Positions 1 to 9,251 of a DNA stretch of 64,000 nucleotides are shown in pieces. The first letter of the stretch is position 1, and every line of letters starts with the position of its first letter. The translations under genes and the position numbers were made by a program. This DNA comes from Streptomyces mirabilis (GTDB lineage Bacteria > Actinomycetota > Actinomycetes > Streptomycetales > Streptomycetaceae). Below the pieces are notes generated by a model. It worked only from the letters and a program-made list of their open reading frames with translations, was not told the DNA's origin and did no database searches. The DNA is taken from contig NZ_CP074102.1 of the NCBI RefSeq assembly GCF_018310535.1, forward strand, positions 1,736,001-1,800,000. Reading direction: 5' to 3'.

Positions 1-228
1 TGCGCCGCCGCGGCCCTTGCCCTTGCCGCGCCGGACCAGCGCCACCGCGTCGACCTCCAGCAACAGCGCGGCCGTGCACCGCTCGACGGACGCCTCGGGG
101 TAGAGGACGTGCGCCGTGCCGTAGGAGGTCGAGAACACCTGCGCCTTGTCGGGATGCTTGTGCAGCAGGAAGCCGAGGTCGGTGGCGGGGCGCTCTGGGG
201 TACCGGTGGTACTGATCGTCAGGAACAC
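1..228 (-). CDS. hen1: Hen1-type 3'-terminal RNA ribose 2'-O-methyltransferase, N-terminal part only
   Basis: The first 76 codons of a minus-strand gene that runs off the left edge. From the GTG at 228 it reads MFLTISTTG...PATDLGFLLHKHPDK...GTAHVLYPEA...LLLEVDAVALVRR, which I recognise as the N-terminal domain of bacterial Hen1. Hen1 adds a 2'-O-methyl group to the 3' end of cleaved RNA during Pnkp/Hen1 RNA repair. The catalytic domain lies outside the window, as would any Pnkp partner. A purine-rich GAGGCAG precedes the start. The call rests on recognised N-terminal sequence only. Confidence 0.8.
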   Translation of the reverse strand, partial: MFLTISTTGTPERPATDLGFLLHKHPDKAQVFSTSYGTAHVLYPEASVERCTAALLLEVDAVALVRRGKGKGRGGA

Positions 229-459
229 TGGAATCTGCCTCGAAACATCTTCTGAGCTGTGAATACCTCACATGCGCCGAGCGCCGGTGAACCACAGCGG
301 GGGGAGAACGCGCCGGGGGATCACTACTCCCGGCCTGTCGTCGGCGCGCCCGCCCCAACGTATAGCGAACGCCCCAGGGGGACCCGAGAATTTTCCCGCC
401 GAGCTCCGTGGCAGCGGTTCCGGCTGGGTCGGCTGATGTGACCGGTGCATGATGGATGC

Positions 460-1383
460 ATGGATCTTCGAGTCTTCACAGAACCGCAGCAGGGAGCGAC
501 CTACGAGACGCTGCTCCGCGTCGCCAAGGCCGCCGAAGACCTCAACTACGGAGCCTTCTTCCGTTCTGACCATTACCTGCACATGGGATCCGTCGACGGG
601 CTCCCCGGGCCCACCGACGCCTGGATCACACTGGCCGGCCTCGCCCGCGAGACGAACCGGATCCGCCTCGGCACGCTCATGACGGCCGGTACCTTCCGCC
701 TCCCCGGCGTCCTCGCCATCCAGGTCGCGCAGGTCGACCAGATGTCGGGCGGACGGGTGGAACTCGGTCTGGGCTCCGGCTGGTACGAGGCCGAGCACGA
801 GGCCTACGGGATTCCGTTCCCCAAGGAGAAGTTCGGGCGGCTGGAGGAACAACTCGCCGTCGTCACGGGACTGTGGGCGACGCCCGTCGGTGAACGGTTC
901 ACCTACGAGGGGAAGTACTACCAGCTCAAGGACTCCCCCGCGCTTCCCAAGCCCGCGCAGCCCAAGGTGCCGGTCCTGATCGGCGGGCACGGTGCCAAGC
1001 GGACGCCCGAGCTGACGGCGCGGTACGCCGACGAGTTCAACATTCCTTTCGCCTCCCTCGGGGACACGGAGCAGCAGTTCCAGCGGGTGCGGGCGGCGGC
1101 CGAGCGGGCCGGGCGCAAGGGGGACGACCTTGTGTACTCGAACGCGCTCGTCGCCTGTGTCGGCAGGAACGACGCCGAGGTGAAGCGGCGCGCGGACGCC
1201 ATCGGGCGGGACGTCGACGAGCTCAAGGCGAACGGGCTCGCGGGCTCCCCGGCGGAGGTCGTCGAGAGGATCGCCCAGTATCAGGCCGTCGGGTCGCAGC
1301 GCATGTACATGCAGATGCTGGACCTCGATGACCTGGACCACCTGGAGTTGATCGCCGCGGAGGTCATGCCGCAGCTCGACTGA
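460..1383 (+). CDS. LLM-class F420-dependent oxidoreductase
   Basis: A 307-residue luciferase-like monooxygenase-fold protein. Such enzymes use coenzyme F420 or flavin in a TIM barrel; the substrate cannot be told from sequence. Visible family features are FRSDHYLHMG near the N-terminus, the glycine-rich ELGLGSGWYEAEH segment around residue 105, and the closing PAEVVERIAQYQAVG helix. I chose the ATG at 460 (MDLRVFTEP) because family members start here. An in-frame GTG lies 15 bases upstream at 445. No clear ribosome site precedes either start. The gene is transcribed away from hen1 and has no operon partner. Confidence 0.85.
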   Translation: MDLRVFTEPQQGATYETLLRVAKAAEDLNYGAFFRSDHYLHMGSVDGLPGPTDAWITLAGLARETNRIRLGTLMTAGTFRLPGVLAIQVAQVDQMSGGRVELGLGSGWYEAEHEAYGIPFPKEKFGRLEEQLAVVTGLWATPVGERFTYEGKYYQLKDSPALPKPAQPKVPVLIGGHGAKRTPELTARYADEFNIPFASLGDTEQQFQRVRAAAERAGRKGDDLVYSNALVACVGRNDAEVKRRADAIGRDVDELKANGLAGSPAEVVERIAQYQAVGSQRMYMQMLDLDDLDHLELIAAEVMPQLD

Positions 1384-1511
1384 GGTCGCGTTCCTCGGGC
1401 CCCGGCGGGCGAAATCCGTCGCCCCCTTGTGCGGCGCGGGTTCGTGGCAGTGACCCGGATAGGTGGTGATCGTCGGGCTCGGGCGGAGCCGGACCGCCCG
1501 GCTCATGGCGA

Positions 1512-1568
1512 CGCCCCGCCTGGGGGCCGCCCCTTCAGGGGCGCGGGGAACTGCGCGCCCGGCCCGCG
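1512..1568. repeat. Streptomyces-type interspersed hairpin repeat, probable bidirectional terminator
   Basis: Between the converging oxidoreductase and DUF6099-like genes lies a CGCCCC-TTCA-GGGGCG hairpin (1528-1543) followed by CGGGGAACTGCGCG. From general knowledge this hairpin plus GGGGAACTGCGCG tail recurs between genes in many Streptomyces genomes. Its position between two 3' ends suits transcription termination on both strands. Confidence 0.6.
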
Positions 1569-1569
1569 C

Positions 1570-2046
1570 CTACCCCGTCGCCCACCCCCGCTCCACCACC
1601 CCCTGATCCCGCGCCGCCAACCGTCTCAGCATCTCCAGGACCCGGTCCCGGGACTCGTCCGCCGCGTCGATCGCCTCCATGCACTGCCAGTACGTCCCCT
1701 GTTCGTCCGCCGCGCAGGCGATACCGACGAGAGCGATACCGACCTCGCCAAGAAGACCCCCGAGGCACAGCAGGGACTCTCGCGCATCACCCAACTCGGT
1801 GAGCTGAGCGGCGCGTAAGTCGGCCATGTCGAGCGGCGGCGCGTTCAGCACACCGCAGCCCCGGCCCGCCAGCTCCGTCAGTCCAAGCGCCTCGCCCCGG
1901 AGTTCCGGCGGCCCCGAGACGGCGAAGCGACTCCCTATGGCCTGGGCCAGGGCCTGCGCCTGCCACGCCTCCGCGATCACTTCGACCGTGTCCCCGCTCC
2001 CCGCGAGGGCACGCCTGCTCGCCCCGATGAGCCGCACCGCGTCCAT
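1570..2046 (-). CDS. DUF6099-like hypothetical protein
   Basis: A 158-residue soluble, mostly helical protein of unknown function, beginning MDAVRLIGASRRAL and containing SGPPELRGEA, RGCGVL and YWQCMEAIDAADES. The sequence resembles a small Streptomyces family I recall as DUF6099. The frame is open 20 codons further upstream, but the ATG at 2046 is preceded by a GGGGG run at good spacing and begins with the family's conserved N-terminus. No catalytic motif, signal peptide or membrane segment is visible. Confidence 0.6.
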   Translation of the reverse strand: MDAVRLIGASRRALAGSGDTVEVIAEAWQAQALAQAIGSRFAVSGPPELRGEALGLTELAGRGCGVLNAPPLDMADLRAAQLTELGDARESLLCLGGLLGEVGIALVGIACAADEQGTYWQCMEAIDAADESRDRVLEMLRRLAARDQGVVERGWATG

Positions 2047-2236
2047 GCGCTGCCCCCGTCTGTCCCGACGTGCTCGTCGCACGTCTGCCCGAACTCCCCT
2101 GTCCACTACCCAGAGTGAGAGCCCGCGAGACGAAAAGCCAGAGGAAGACCGAAATCTGTGGACACGAAGTTGAATGTGGACAACTCAACGACCCCGGAGA
2201 GTGACCGTCGGACTCGCCACTTCCCCGGCCCGCCCC

Positions 2237-2575
2237 CTACGCCCCCTCCCCCACCGGAAACCTCCGCTCATTCCGGTCGATCTTCGCGTCGAGCGCCGCC
2301 AGCGCGTCGATGCCGAGCACCTCGCACAGCTGGAGCAGGTACGCCAGCACGTCCGCCACCTCGTCCGTGACGCGGTGCGCGGTGTCCGCGTCGTCCATGA
2401 CCCGCGCCGACTCCTCGGGCGTCAGCCACTGGAAGATCTCGACCAGCTCGGACGCCTCCACGCTGAGCGCGGCGACCAGGTTCTTCGGCGTGTGGTACTG
2501 CTGCCAGTTCCGCGCGGCCGCGAACTCGGCCAGCCTGCGCTGCAACTTCGCCACGTCCAGTTCACTTTCACTCAC
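2237..2575 (-). CDS. MazG-like nucleotide pyrophosphohydrolase
   Basis: A 112-residue all-alpha protein with the ExxE (E40, E43) and ExxD (E72, D75) metal-binding motifs of the MazG/dCTPase family, seen as VEASELVEIFQW and DEVADVLAYLL. Such enzymes hydrolyse (d)NTPs to the monophosphate and pyrophosphate, often to clean the nucleotide pool. The GTG start at 2575 overlaps the stop of the upstream ATPase gene by four bases, so the two are probably translated together. The single-domain length fits the short MazG-like subfamily. Confidence 0.85.
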   Translation of the reverse strand: MSESELDVAKLQRRLAEFAAARNWQQYHTPKNLVAALSVEASELVEIFQWLTPEESARVMDDADTAHRVTDEVADVLAYLLQLCEVLGIDALAALDAKIDRNERRFPVGEGA

Positions 2576-3729
2576 GGCGTCAGGTCTACCACCGTGACCC
2601 CCGGCACCTCGCACACCCGGACGACATCGCCCACCGCACCCACCAGCCGGATGTGCCCCCGCTCGCACATCCGCGCCGCCAGCCGCACCAACTCCCCGGC
2701 CTGCCGCATGTCCAGCCCCCGGTCGAGGCCGTCGGCCAGCACCGTCAGCGTCTGCAGCGCGGCCGGGACCTCCCCCGCCGGGTCGACCTCCAGCACGCCG
2801 GGCCCGGTGAGCAGTACCAGGGCCAGTGCCAGATACCTCAACTCGCCGTCCCCGAGCAGCCCCAGGTGCGTACGGACGCCGTCCCCGCGGTCGAGGAGCG
2901 CGCGCACCGTGCCGTCGCCGAGCGGCTCGGCCAGGACGTCCGTGACCGGGCCCGCGCAGCCATCCCGTACCGCCGTGACCAGGTGCGCGTAGCGGTGGCC
3001 GCACTCCGATCGGGTACGCCACAGCACTTCGGCGAGGTTGTCGCAGCCCCGGAGCAGCCGTCCCGCGCCGAGCGGGGTGGCGGCGCGCATCCGTCGGGGG
3101 CTCGGGTCGCAGGCGTACACGGACCGCAGGGCGACCACCATCTGCTCGGCCGCGGCGAGGACCCGCCGTTCGCCGTCCGTCCGGCCGGCCACGCGCAGTG
3201 GCAGGAGCGCGGTGCCGAGGCGGTCGTCGGGAAGGGGGCCCCGGGTCACCGCCGACGAGCCCGCCGTGTACCAGGCCGCCTGGACGACCCGGCGGCCCGG
3301 GTCCCGTAGCGCGGTCTCCAGGAGAGTCAGGCCGCCCGCGGTCAACCGCTCGCCGACGATGCGCAGTTCGGGCTCGGCCTGTACGGCGACATCGAGCCGT
3401 ACGGGTCCTTCGGGGCCGTCGACCGTGCAGCCGATGCGGAAGCCGCGCCGTCGCTGGGCGTCGGGCCGGGCGCGTTCGGGGACGCAGGAGGACGGGTCGG
3501 GGAACACTTCGCCCAGCGCGGCGCCGCCGCCGAGCCGCGCCAGTGCCTCGTACGCCCGCAGGGCACCGGTCTTGCCGCTGCCGCTGGGCCCGGTGAAGAG
3601 AGTGAGGGGGCCGAGCGGGAACCGGGCGCGCCGGTGTGCCGCGAAGGCGGCGAGCCTGAGTTCGGTGGCGCCGGGCCGGTCGGGGCGCGCCTCGGCCTGG
3701 GCGGGGGCCGCCAGAGATGACACGGTCAT
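2572..3729 (-). CDS. P-loop ATPase (AAA/SMC-like) coupled to the MazG-like gene
   Basis: A 385-residue protein with a clear Walker A (GPSGSGKT, about residue 50) inside LTLFTGPSGSGKTGALRAYEAL, as in ATPases that use AAA_15/SMC-type heads. The C-terminal half has LGDGELRYLALALVLL followed by a weak Walker B-like GPGVLEVDP, so the ABC signature and Walker B are divergent. No membrane segment is present. Substrate and role are unknown. The four-base overlap with the downstream pyrophosphohydrolase suggests a shared task, perhaps in nucleotide or nucleic-acid quality control, but that is inference. Confidence 0.7.
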   Translation of the reverse strand: MTVSSLAAPAQAEARPDRPGATELRLAAFAAHRRARFPLGPLTLFTGPSGSGKTGALRAYEALARLGGGAALGEVFPDPSSCVPERARPDAQRRRGFRIGCTVDGPEGPVRLDVAVQAEPELRIVGERLTAGGLTLLETALRDPGRRVVQAAWYTAGSSAVTRGPLPDDRLGTALLPLRVAGRTDGERRVLAAAEQMVVALRSVYACDPSPRRMRAATPLGAGRLLRGCDNLAEVLWRTRSECGHRYAHLVTAVRDGCAGPVTDVLAEPLGDGTVRALLDRGDGVRTHLGLLGDGELRYLALALVLLTGPGVLEVDPAGEVPAALQTLTVLADGLDRGLDMRQAGELVRLAARMCERGHIRLVGAVGDVVRVCEVPGVTVVDLTP

Positions 3730-3805
3730 ATGTGGACGGTAAGCGCCCCCTGCCGGGCGAACCGCAGGCGAACCGTTACAGCCCGGTGGCCTTCCTACGA
3801 TCGGG

Positions 3806-3839
3806 GGACCGGCGCGCGCCCGCGCGCGGGGGCCGGTCC
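3806..3839 (-). terminator. Hairpin terminator after the SepF-like gene
   Basis: GGACCGGC (3806-3813) pairs perfectly with GCCGGTCC (3832-3839), with further GC pairing inside. It lies 14 bases past the stop of the minus-strand sepF-like gene and before the ATPase gene. There is no T-tract, which is usual in Streptomyces. Confidence 0.55.
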
Positions 3840-3852
3840 TGGTCGCCCCTGA

Positions 3853-4242
3853 TCAGATCCCAGGAACCCCCGCCCCTTCCATCAGCCCTCGCACCTCGGT
3901 CCCACGCGGTGTCAGCAGGAACACGTTGCGGTCGACCCGGTGCATGCCGCTCGCCAGACCGAAGACCACCCCCGTGCTGAAGTCCAGCACCCGCTTGGCG
4001 ACCTCGGTCTCCGCACTGGTCAGGTCAAGCAGGACCGGGATGCCCGACATCAGCGTCTCGGCGACGTCGCGGGCATCCGCGAACACATTGACCCGCAGGA
4101 CCACGAAGCGGCGCCGCGCCTCGGTCACGGCCTCGGGTATCGACCGGTGATTCACCGCCGAGGGCCAGGCGTCCCGGCCCCGCAGCGGAACGACCTGGGC
4201 GAGCCCTTCCCACTGCTCGTCGGTGACGTCGTGGCTGTTCAC
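3853..4242 (-). CDS. SepF-like cell division protein
   Basis: A 129-residue SepF/DUF552-family protein. SepF binds FtsZ and helps anchor the division ring at the membrane. The core reads FVVLRVNVFADARDVAETLMSGIPVLLDLTS...AKRVLDFSTGVVFGL, the beta-alpha-beta fold with the conserved PV-DL and FSTG segments. At about 130 residues it is shorter than the main Streptomyces SepF of the division cluster and lacks a long N-terminal linker and clear amphipathic helix, so it is more likely a SepF-like paralogue. The GTG at 4242 has GGGGTGGG upstream; the open frame extends 15 codons further. Confidence 0.8.
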   Translation of the reverse strand: MNSHDVTDEQWEGLAQVVPLRGRDAWPSAVNHRSIPEAVTEARRRFVVLRVNVFADARDVAETLMSGIPVLLDLTSAETEVAKRVLDFSTGVVFGLASGMHRVDRNVFLLTPRGTEVRGLMEGAGVPGI

Positions 4243-4396
4243 TGGCCCACCCCGTCCTGGCTCGCACTCATTGTCTGCACCGGCCAATTCTTACGCATGG
4301 TCACCCGTTCGGCCCAACAGCGACACGGTCCGCGACACCCTCACATCGCCCGCCGGCCGGTTGTGCAGCGGGCGTAACCCTCCAAGATCAGACCAT

Positions 4397-4412
4397 GTGA
4401 CATCCGCGTAAC
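4397..4412 (+). promoter_or_regulatory. GlnR-like nitrogen-control box before the nitrate reductase gene
   Basis: GTGAC, six bases, then GTAAC (4397-4401 and 4408-4412) closely fits the actinobacterial GlnR pattern gTnAC-n6-GaAAC. A further GTAAC stands at 4374-4378, about two turns upstream. The box ends 23 bases before the ATG of the nitrate reductase gene. GlnR control of nitrate assimilation is established in Streptomyces and related actinobacteria; binding here is inferred. Confidence 0.5.
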
Positions 4413-4435
4413 GGGCAATTCGTACTGTCGTCGGC

Positions 4436-7400
4436 ATGACCACGACCCCCCGCCCGGAGCAGGTCCGGACCGTCTGCTCGTACTGCGGTGTGGGCTGCGG
4501 CATGGTCCTCGACATCGGCCGGGGGCCGGACGGACGGCGTACGGTCCTGAAGGCGTCCGGGGACAAGGAGCACCCCGCCAACTCCGGTCGGCTGTGCACC
4601 AAGGGCGCGACCACGGCCGACATGCTCGCCGCGCCCGGCCGGCTGACCACCGCGCTCGTGCGGGAGGACCGCGGCGAGGAGCCGCGGCCCGTCCCCGTCG
4701 ACACGGCCCTCGCCGAGACCGCCCGGCGCCTGCGCGCGATCATCGACGAGCACGGCCCGGACGCCGTCGCCTTCTACGTCTCCGGGCAGATGACCCTAGA
4801 AGCGCAGTACCTGGCCAACAAGCTGGCCAAGGGCTTCGTACGGACGAACCAGATCGAGTCGAACTCACGGCTGTGCATGGCGAGCGCGGGCACCGGCTAC
4901 AAGCTGTCGCTCGGCGCCGACGGACCGCCGGGATCGTACGACGATCTCGACCGGGCGGACGTGTTCCTCGTCATCGGGTCCAACATGGCCGACTGCCATC
5001 CGATCCTCTTCCTGCGGCTCATGGAGCGTGTGAAGGCCGGGGCCAAGCTGATCGTCGTCGATCCGCGGCGCACCGCGACGGCGGCGAAGGCCGATCTGTT
5101 TCTGCAGATCAGGCCCGGGACCGACCTCGCGCTGCTCAACGGACTGCTGCACCTGCTGCACGAAGGCGGCTACACGGACCCGGACTTCATCGCCCGGCAC
5201 ACCGAGGGCTGGGAGGCGATGCCCGCGTTCCTCGCCGACCATCCGCCCGCGGCCGTCGCCGAGATCACCGGCATCCCGGAGGACGACATCCGGGCGGCGG
5301 CGCGGCTGATCGGTGAGGCCGGGGAGTGGACGAGCTGCTGGACCATGGGGCTCAACCAGTCCACGCACGGCACCTGGAACACCAACGCGCTCGTCAATCT
5401 CCACCTCGCCACGGGCGCCATCTGCCGGCCCGGCAGCGGGCCCTTCTCCCTCACCGGGCAGCCCAACGCCATGGGCGGGCGCGAGATGGGATACATGGGT
5501 CCCGGGCTGCCCGGACAGCGATCGGTGCTGGTGGACGAGGAGCGTGCCTTCGTCGAGGAGTTGTGGGGGCTGCCGGTCGGGAGCATCCGGAAGGACGGGG
5601 TGGGGCAGGGCACCGTCGAGATGTTCCGGAAGATGGCCGAGGGGGACATCAAGGCCTGCTGGATCATCTGCACCAATCCCGTCGCCTCGGTCGCCAACCG
5701 CCGGACCGTCATCGAAGGGCTCGAAGCCGCCGACTTCGTCGTCACCCAGGACGTCTTCGCCGAGACCGAGACCAACGCGTACGCCGATGTCGTGCTCCCC
5801 GGCGCGCTGTGGACGGAGGCCGAGGGCGTCCTGGTCAACAGCGAGCGGACGTTGACCCTGGCACGGTCCGTAGTCGACCCGCCCGGGGAGGCGCGGGCGG
5901 ACTGGCGGATCATCGCGGCCGTCGCCCGCGCCATGGGGTACGAGAAGGAGTTCTCGTACGACAGTGCCGAGCAGATCTTCGAGGAGATCAAGGAGGCGTG
6001 GAACCCGAAGACGGGGTGGGATCTGCGGGGTGCCTCCTACGAGCGGCTGCGGGGCGGGCCCGTGCAGTGGCCCGTCGCGCGGGAGGACGGGCCCGCGCGG
6101 AATCCGATCCGGTACGTGGAGAAGGGGGGCGACGGTGACCTGTCGTTCCCCACCGCGAGCGGGCGGGCCGTCTTCTACGCACGGCCCCATCTGCCGCCCG
6201 CCGAGATGCCCGACGACGACTTTCCGTTCGTGCTCAACACCGGGCGTCTGCAGCACCAGTGGCACACGCTGACCAAGACGGGGAAGGTGGCGAAGCTCAA
6301 CAAGCTCGATCCGGGGCCGTTCGTGGAGCTGCATCCGCAGGACGCGGCCGCGCTCGGGGTCGTGGAGGGTGACTCGGTGGAGGTCGCCTCCCGGCGGGGG
6401 CGGGCGGTGTTGCCGGCGGTGGTGACGGACCGGGTGCGGGTGGGGTGCGTGTTCGCGCCCTTTCACTGGAACGACCTGTTCGGGGAGTACCTGAGCATCA
6501 ACGCGGTGACCAGTGACGCGGTGGATCCGGTTTCGTTCCAGCCGGAGTTCAAGGTGTGTGCGGTGTCGCTGGCGCGCGTTGCCGCCCGAAGGGCTCTTCC
6601 GAAGACGCCGGACGGGCCGAGGGCGCCCGGCCCAGTCGAAACGACGCCCGGAGGCTTCGGCACGACGCCCGGAAGCGTCGGCGCGTCACCCGGAGGCTTC
6701 GGCCTGGAGCTCGCTCCCCCGCCCGTGCTCTCCTCCGTCGAACGCCAGTACCTCAGCGGCTTTCTCGCCGGGCTCTCCTCCGGGCTCCCGGGCGTGCCCG
6801 TCCTCCCCCCGGACGCCCCCTTCGGCCCCGAGCACGCCCTCTGGGTGAACGGCGTGCTCGCCGGGATGTACTCGCGCTCCGCGCCCCCGGCGGCTCCGGC
6901 GCCGGAGTCCGCGGGCCGTGAGGTGGTGGTGCTGTGGGCCTCGCAGACCGGGAACGCGGAGGAGTTCGCGACGGCCACCGCCGAGCGGCTCGCCGCCACC
7001 GGGCACCGGGCGCGACTGGTCGGCATGGACGAGGCGGACGTCGGCGCGCTCGCCCGCAGCGCCGATCTGCTCTTCATCACCAGCACCTTCGGGGACGGTG
7101 ACGCGCCCGACAACGGGTCCGGACTGTGGGACACCCTGTCCGGGCAGGAGGCCCCACGGCTGGACGGCGTGCGTTATGCCGTGCTGGCCTTCGGCGACTC
7201 CTCGTACGACGACTTCTGCGGGCACGGGCGCCGGCTGGACGCGCGCCTGGACGAGTTGGGCGCCGTACGCCTGGCTCCCCGTACGGACTGCGAACCGGAC
7301 TACGAGCCGAACGCGGGCGCCTGGCTGGAGCTGATCCTCACCGCGCTCGGCGGGCGGCCCGAGACACCCGAGGCGCCCAGGGCACCCGAGGCGCCCCGGA

Positions 7401-8542
7401 CCGCCAAGCCCGCCAAGCCCGCGCCGGCCGCCGCCACCGCCCGACTCACCGGCAACCGGCTGCTCAGCCTGCCCGGCGCCGGCAAGGAAGTGCGCCGGTT
7501 CACCTTCGACACCCGGGACAGCGAGAGCCCGCTGCCGTACGAGGCGGGGGATGCGCTCGGCGTACGGCCCGTCAACTCACCCGGCCTGGTTGCCGAATGG
7601 CTGGAGACGATCGGGGTCGAGCGTTCAACGGACGTCGAAGTGACGGGTGTTGGTGGGGTCTCCTTCGGCGAGGCTCTGCTTCGGCATTTCGACATCACGC
7701 GGATCACGCCGGACCTGCTGCGCTTCGTCGTCGAACGGACGCGTGATGGCCGCGAGTTGAGGAAGCTGCTGCGTCCGGACAACAAGGGAGAGCTGGCACG
7801 CTGGTCCTGGGGGCGGCAGGCCGTGGACGTGGTGGCCGAGCATCCGGTGCGCGCGTCGGCGGCGGAGTGGGCCGAGGTGTTCAAGCGGTTGCAGCCCCGC
7901 CTGTACTCGATCTCGTCGAGTCCACTCGTCGACCCGTACCTCGTCTCGCTGACCGTCTCGGTGGTGCGGTACGAGAATCCGGGCGGCCGGCCGAGGGGCG
8001 GGGTGTGTTCGCCCTTCCTCGCCGATGCCGAGCCGGACGCGGAGGTCCCGGTCTTCGTGCAGCGGTCGCCGCACTTCAGGCCCCCGGCGGACGCGACGAC
8101 ACCCATGGTGATGGTGGGGCCCGGTACCGGAGTCGCGCCGTTCGTCGGCTTCCTGGAGGAGCGCCGGGCGCTCGGCCATCGGGCGCCGAACTGGCTGTTC
8201 TTCGGCGAGCAGCACCGCGCCACCGACTTCTACTACGAGGACGAGCTGACCGGACTGCTCGACGACGGCTCACTCACCCGGCTCGACACGGCGTTCTCGC
8301 GCGACCAGCGCGCCAAGGTCTACGTCCAGGACCGGATGCGTGAGCACGGGCCCGAGCTGTGGCACTGGCTCCAGGACGGCGCCCGCTTCTATGTGTGCGG
8401 AGACGCCTCGCGGATGGCCAAGGACGTCGACCGGGCACTGCGGGACATCGCCGTCTCGCACGGCGGTCTGGGCGAGGCGGAGGCCATCGCGTACGTCAAA
8501 CAGCTGGCGGCGGAGAAGCGGTACGTACGGGACGTGTACTGA
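4436..8542 (+). CDS. Nitrate reductase fused to a CysJ-like diflavin reductase
   Basis: A 1368-residue soluble fusion that should carry electrons from NADPH through FAD and FMN to a molybdenum site. Residues 1 to about 715 form an assimilatory molybdopterin oxidoreductase: four 4Fe-4S cysteines (C14, C17, C21, C54) and a likely molybdenum-ligand C147 in [12 protein letters not shown] Pro/Gly-rich linker carries a three-copy repeat. From about 828 comes a flavodoxin domain ([20 protein letters not shown]), then an FAD domain with RLYSISSSP, then an NADPH domain with GPGTGVAPF and [14 protein letters not shown]. This matches the known Streptomyces class of bifunctional nitrate reductase/sulfite reductase flavoproteins. 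No nitrite reductase or transporter lies next to it. Confidence 0.9.
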   Translation: MTTTPRPEQVRTVCSYCGVGCGMVLDIGRGPDGRRTVLKASGDKEHPANSGRLCTKGATTADMLAAPGRLTTALVREDRGEEPRPVPVDTALAETARRLRAIIDEHGPDAVAFYVSGQMTLEAQYLANKLAKGFVRTNQIESNSRLCMASAGTGYKLSLGADGPPGSYDDLDRADVFLVIGSNMADCHPILFLRLMERVKAGAKLIVVDPRRTATAAKADLFLQIRPGTDLALLNGLLHLLHEGGYTDPDFIARHTEGWEAMPAFLADHPPAAVAEITGIPEDDIRAAARLIGEAGEWTSCWTMGLNQSTHGTWNTNALVNLHLATGAICRPGSGPFSLTGQPNAMGGREMGYMGPGLPGQRSVLVDEERAFVEELWGLPVGSIRKDGVGQGTVEMFRKMAEGDIKACWIICTNPVASVANRRTVIEGLEAADFVVTQDVFAETETNAYADVVLPGALWTEAEGVLVNSERTLTLARSVVDPPGEARADWRIIAAVARAMGYEKEFSYDSAEQIFEEIKEAWNPKTGWDLRGASYERLRGGPVQWPVAREDGPARNPIRYVEKGGDGDLSFPTASGRAVFYARPHLPPAEMPDDDFPFVLNTGRLQHQWHTLTKTGKVAKLNKLDPGPFVELHPQDAAALGVVEGDSVEVASRRGRAVLPAVVTDRVRVGCVFAPFHWNDLFGEYLSINAVTSDAVDPVSFQPEFKVCAVSLARVAARRALPKTPDGPRAPGPVETTPGGFGTTPGSVGASPGGFGLELAPPPVLSSVERQYLSGFLAGLSSGLPGVPVLPPDAPFGPEHALWVNGVLAGMYSRSAPPAAPAPESAGREVVVLWASQTGNAEEFATATAERLAATGHRARLVGMDEADVGALARSADLLFITSTFGDGDAPDNGSGLWDTLSGQEAPRLDGVRYAVLAFGDSSYDDFCGHGRRLDARLDELGAVRLAPRTDCEPDYEPNAGAWLELILTALGGRPETPEAPRAPEAPRTAKPAKPAPAAATARLTGNRLLSLPGAGKEVRRFTFDTRDSESPLPYEAGDALGVRPVNSPGLVAEWLETIGVERSTDVEVTGVGGVSFGEALLRHFDITRITPDLLRFVVERTRDGRELRKLLRPDNKGELARWSWGRQAVDVVAEHPVRASAAEWAEVFKRLQPRLYSISSSPLVDPYLVSLTVSVVRYENPGGRPRGGVCSPFLADAEPDAEVPVFVQRSPHFRPPADATTPMVMVGPGTGVAPFVGFLEERRALGHRAPNWLFFGEQHRATDFYYEDELTGLLDDGSLTRLDTAFSRDQRAKVYVQDRMREHGPELWHWLQDGARFYVCGDASRMAKDVDRALRDIAVSHGGLGEAEAIAYVKQLAAEKRYVRDVY
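6641..6703 (+). repeat. Three 21-bp repeats in the interdomain linker
   Basis: Three consecutive in-frame 21-bp units (6641-6661, 6662-6682, 6683-6703), each near ACGACGCCCGGAGGCTTCGG, encode [14 protein letters not shown] and ASPGGFG. They sit between the molybdenum and flavodoxin domains and probably form a flexible tether whose copy number could vary among strains. Confidence 0.85.
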
Positions 8543-8668
8543 GACACGGGAGACACGGGGTGTGGTGAGCCCACCGAGGGTCGCGAGCTGCACATAATTG
8601 GCGAAACTCAACTATTCCCACCGCACCGACATCCGTTGCCCCTCCGCACCGCACATTGAGGCGTACTA

Positions 8669-9088
8669 GTGAGCCTGAGCATCCGCAACCAGCTCCCCGG
8701 AACCGTCACCTCCGTCACCCCGGGCGAGGTGATGGCGACGGTCAAGGTCCGTCTCGACGGTGGCCAGGACCTCACCGCGGCCATCACCGCGGACGCGGTC
8801 GAGGACCTGGGTCTCGCAGCGGGGTCCACGGTCCGCGCCCTGGTCAAGTCGACGGAGGTGTCCCTGGCCACCGGGCCGGTCGACGGGGTGAGCATCCGCA
8901 ACCAGTTCCCCGGCACGGTGACGGAGGTCTCCACGGGCGGGGCCATGGCCCGCGTCAAGGTCGAGGTCCCGGGCGGCGAGCTGACCTCCGCGATCACCAA
9001 GGACGCGGTGACGGAGCTGGGCCTGGCGGCCGGATCGACGGTCGTGGCGCTCATCAAGTCCACCGAGGTGTCCCTCTCCAACGCCTGA
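8669..9088 (+). CDS. Tandem Mop (TOBE) domain molybdate-binding protein
   Basis: A 139-residue cytoplasmic protein made of two similar Mop/TOBE domains, each starting with SIRNQ(L/F)PGTVT and ending with LAAGSTV-AL-KSTEVSL (about residues 4-68 and 73-137). Di-Mop proteins of the ModG type bind molybdate oxyanions and store or buffer molybdenum. The gene follows a molybdenum-dependent nitrate reductase on the same strand after a 126-base gap, so supply of molybdate to that enzyme is a reasonable inference. The GTG at 8669 was chosen because the first Mop repeat begins right after it. Confidence 0.85.
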   Translation: MSLSIRNQLPGTVTSVTPGEVMATVKVRLDGGQDLTAAITADAVEDLGLAAGSTVRALVKSTEVSLATGPVDGVSIRNQFPGTVTEVSTGGAMARVKVEVPGGELTSAITKDAVTELGLAAGSTVVALIKSTEVSLSNA

Positions 9089-9251
9089 GACACCCCCATA
9101 TGCCCCGTCGAAGCATGAGACGCCCTTATATGAGACGCCCCCATACGACACGCACCCACATCGGCCGTAAACACTCTTCTTACCGCCCTCATACCGGACT
9201 CTTCACGTCCGGCATCACGGCCTTCATCTGCGGGAATTACCGTCCAATCCC

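Noticed and set aside
9089..9251. Short ATGAGACGCCC-like direct repeats as a CRISPR or regulatory array
   Set aside because: Units are short, imperfect and irregularly spaced; I see only low-complexity spacer DNA here.
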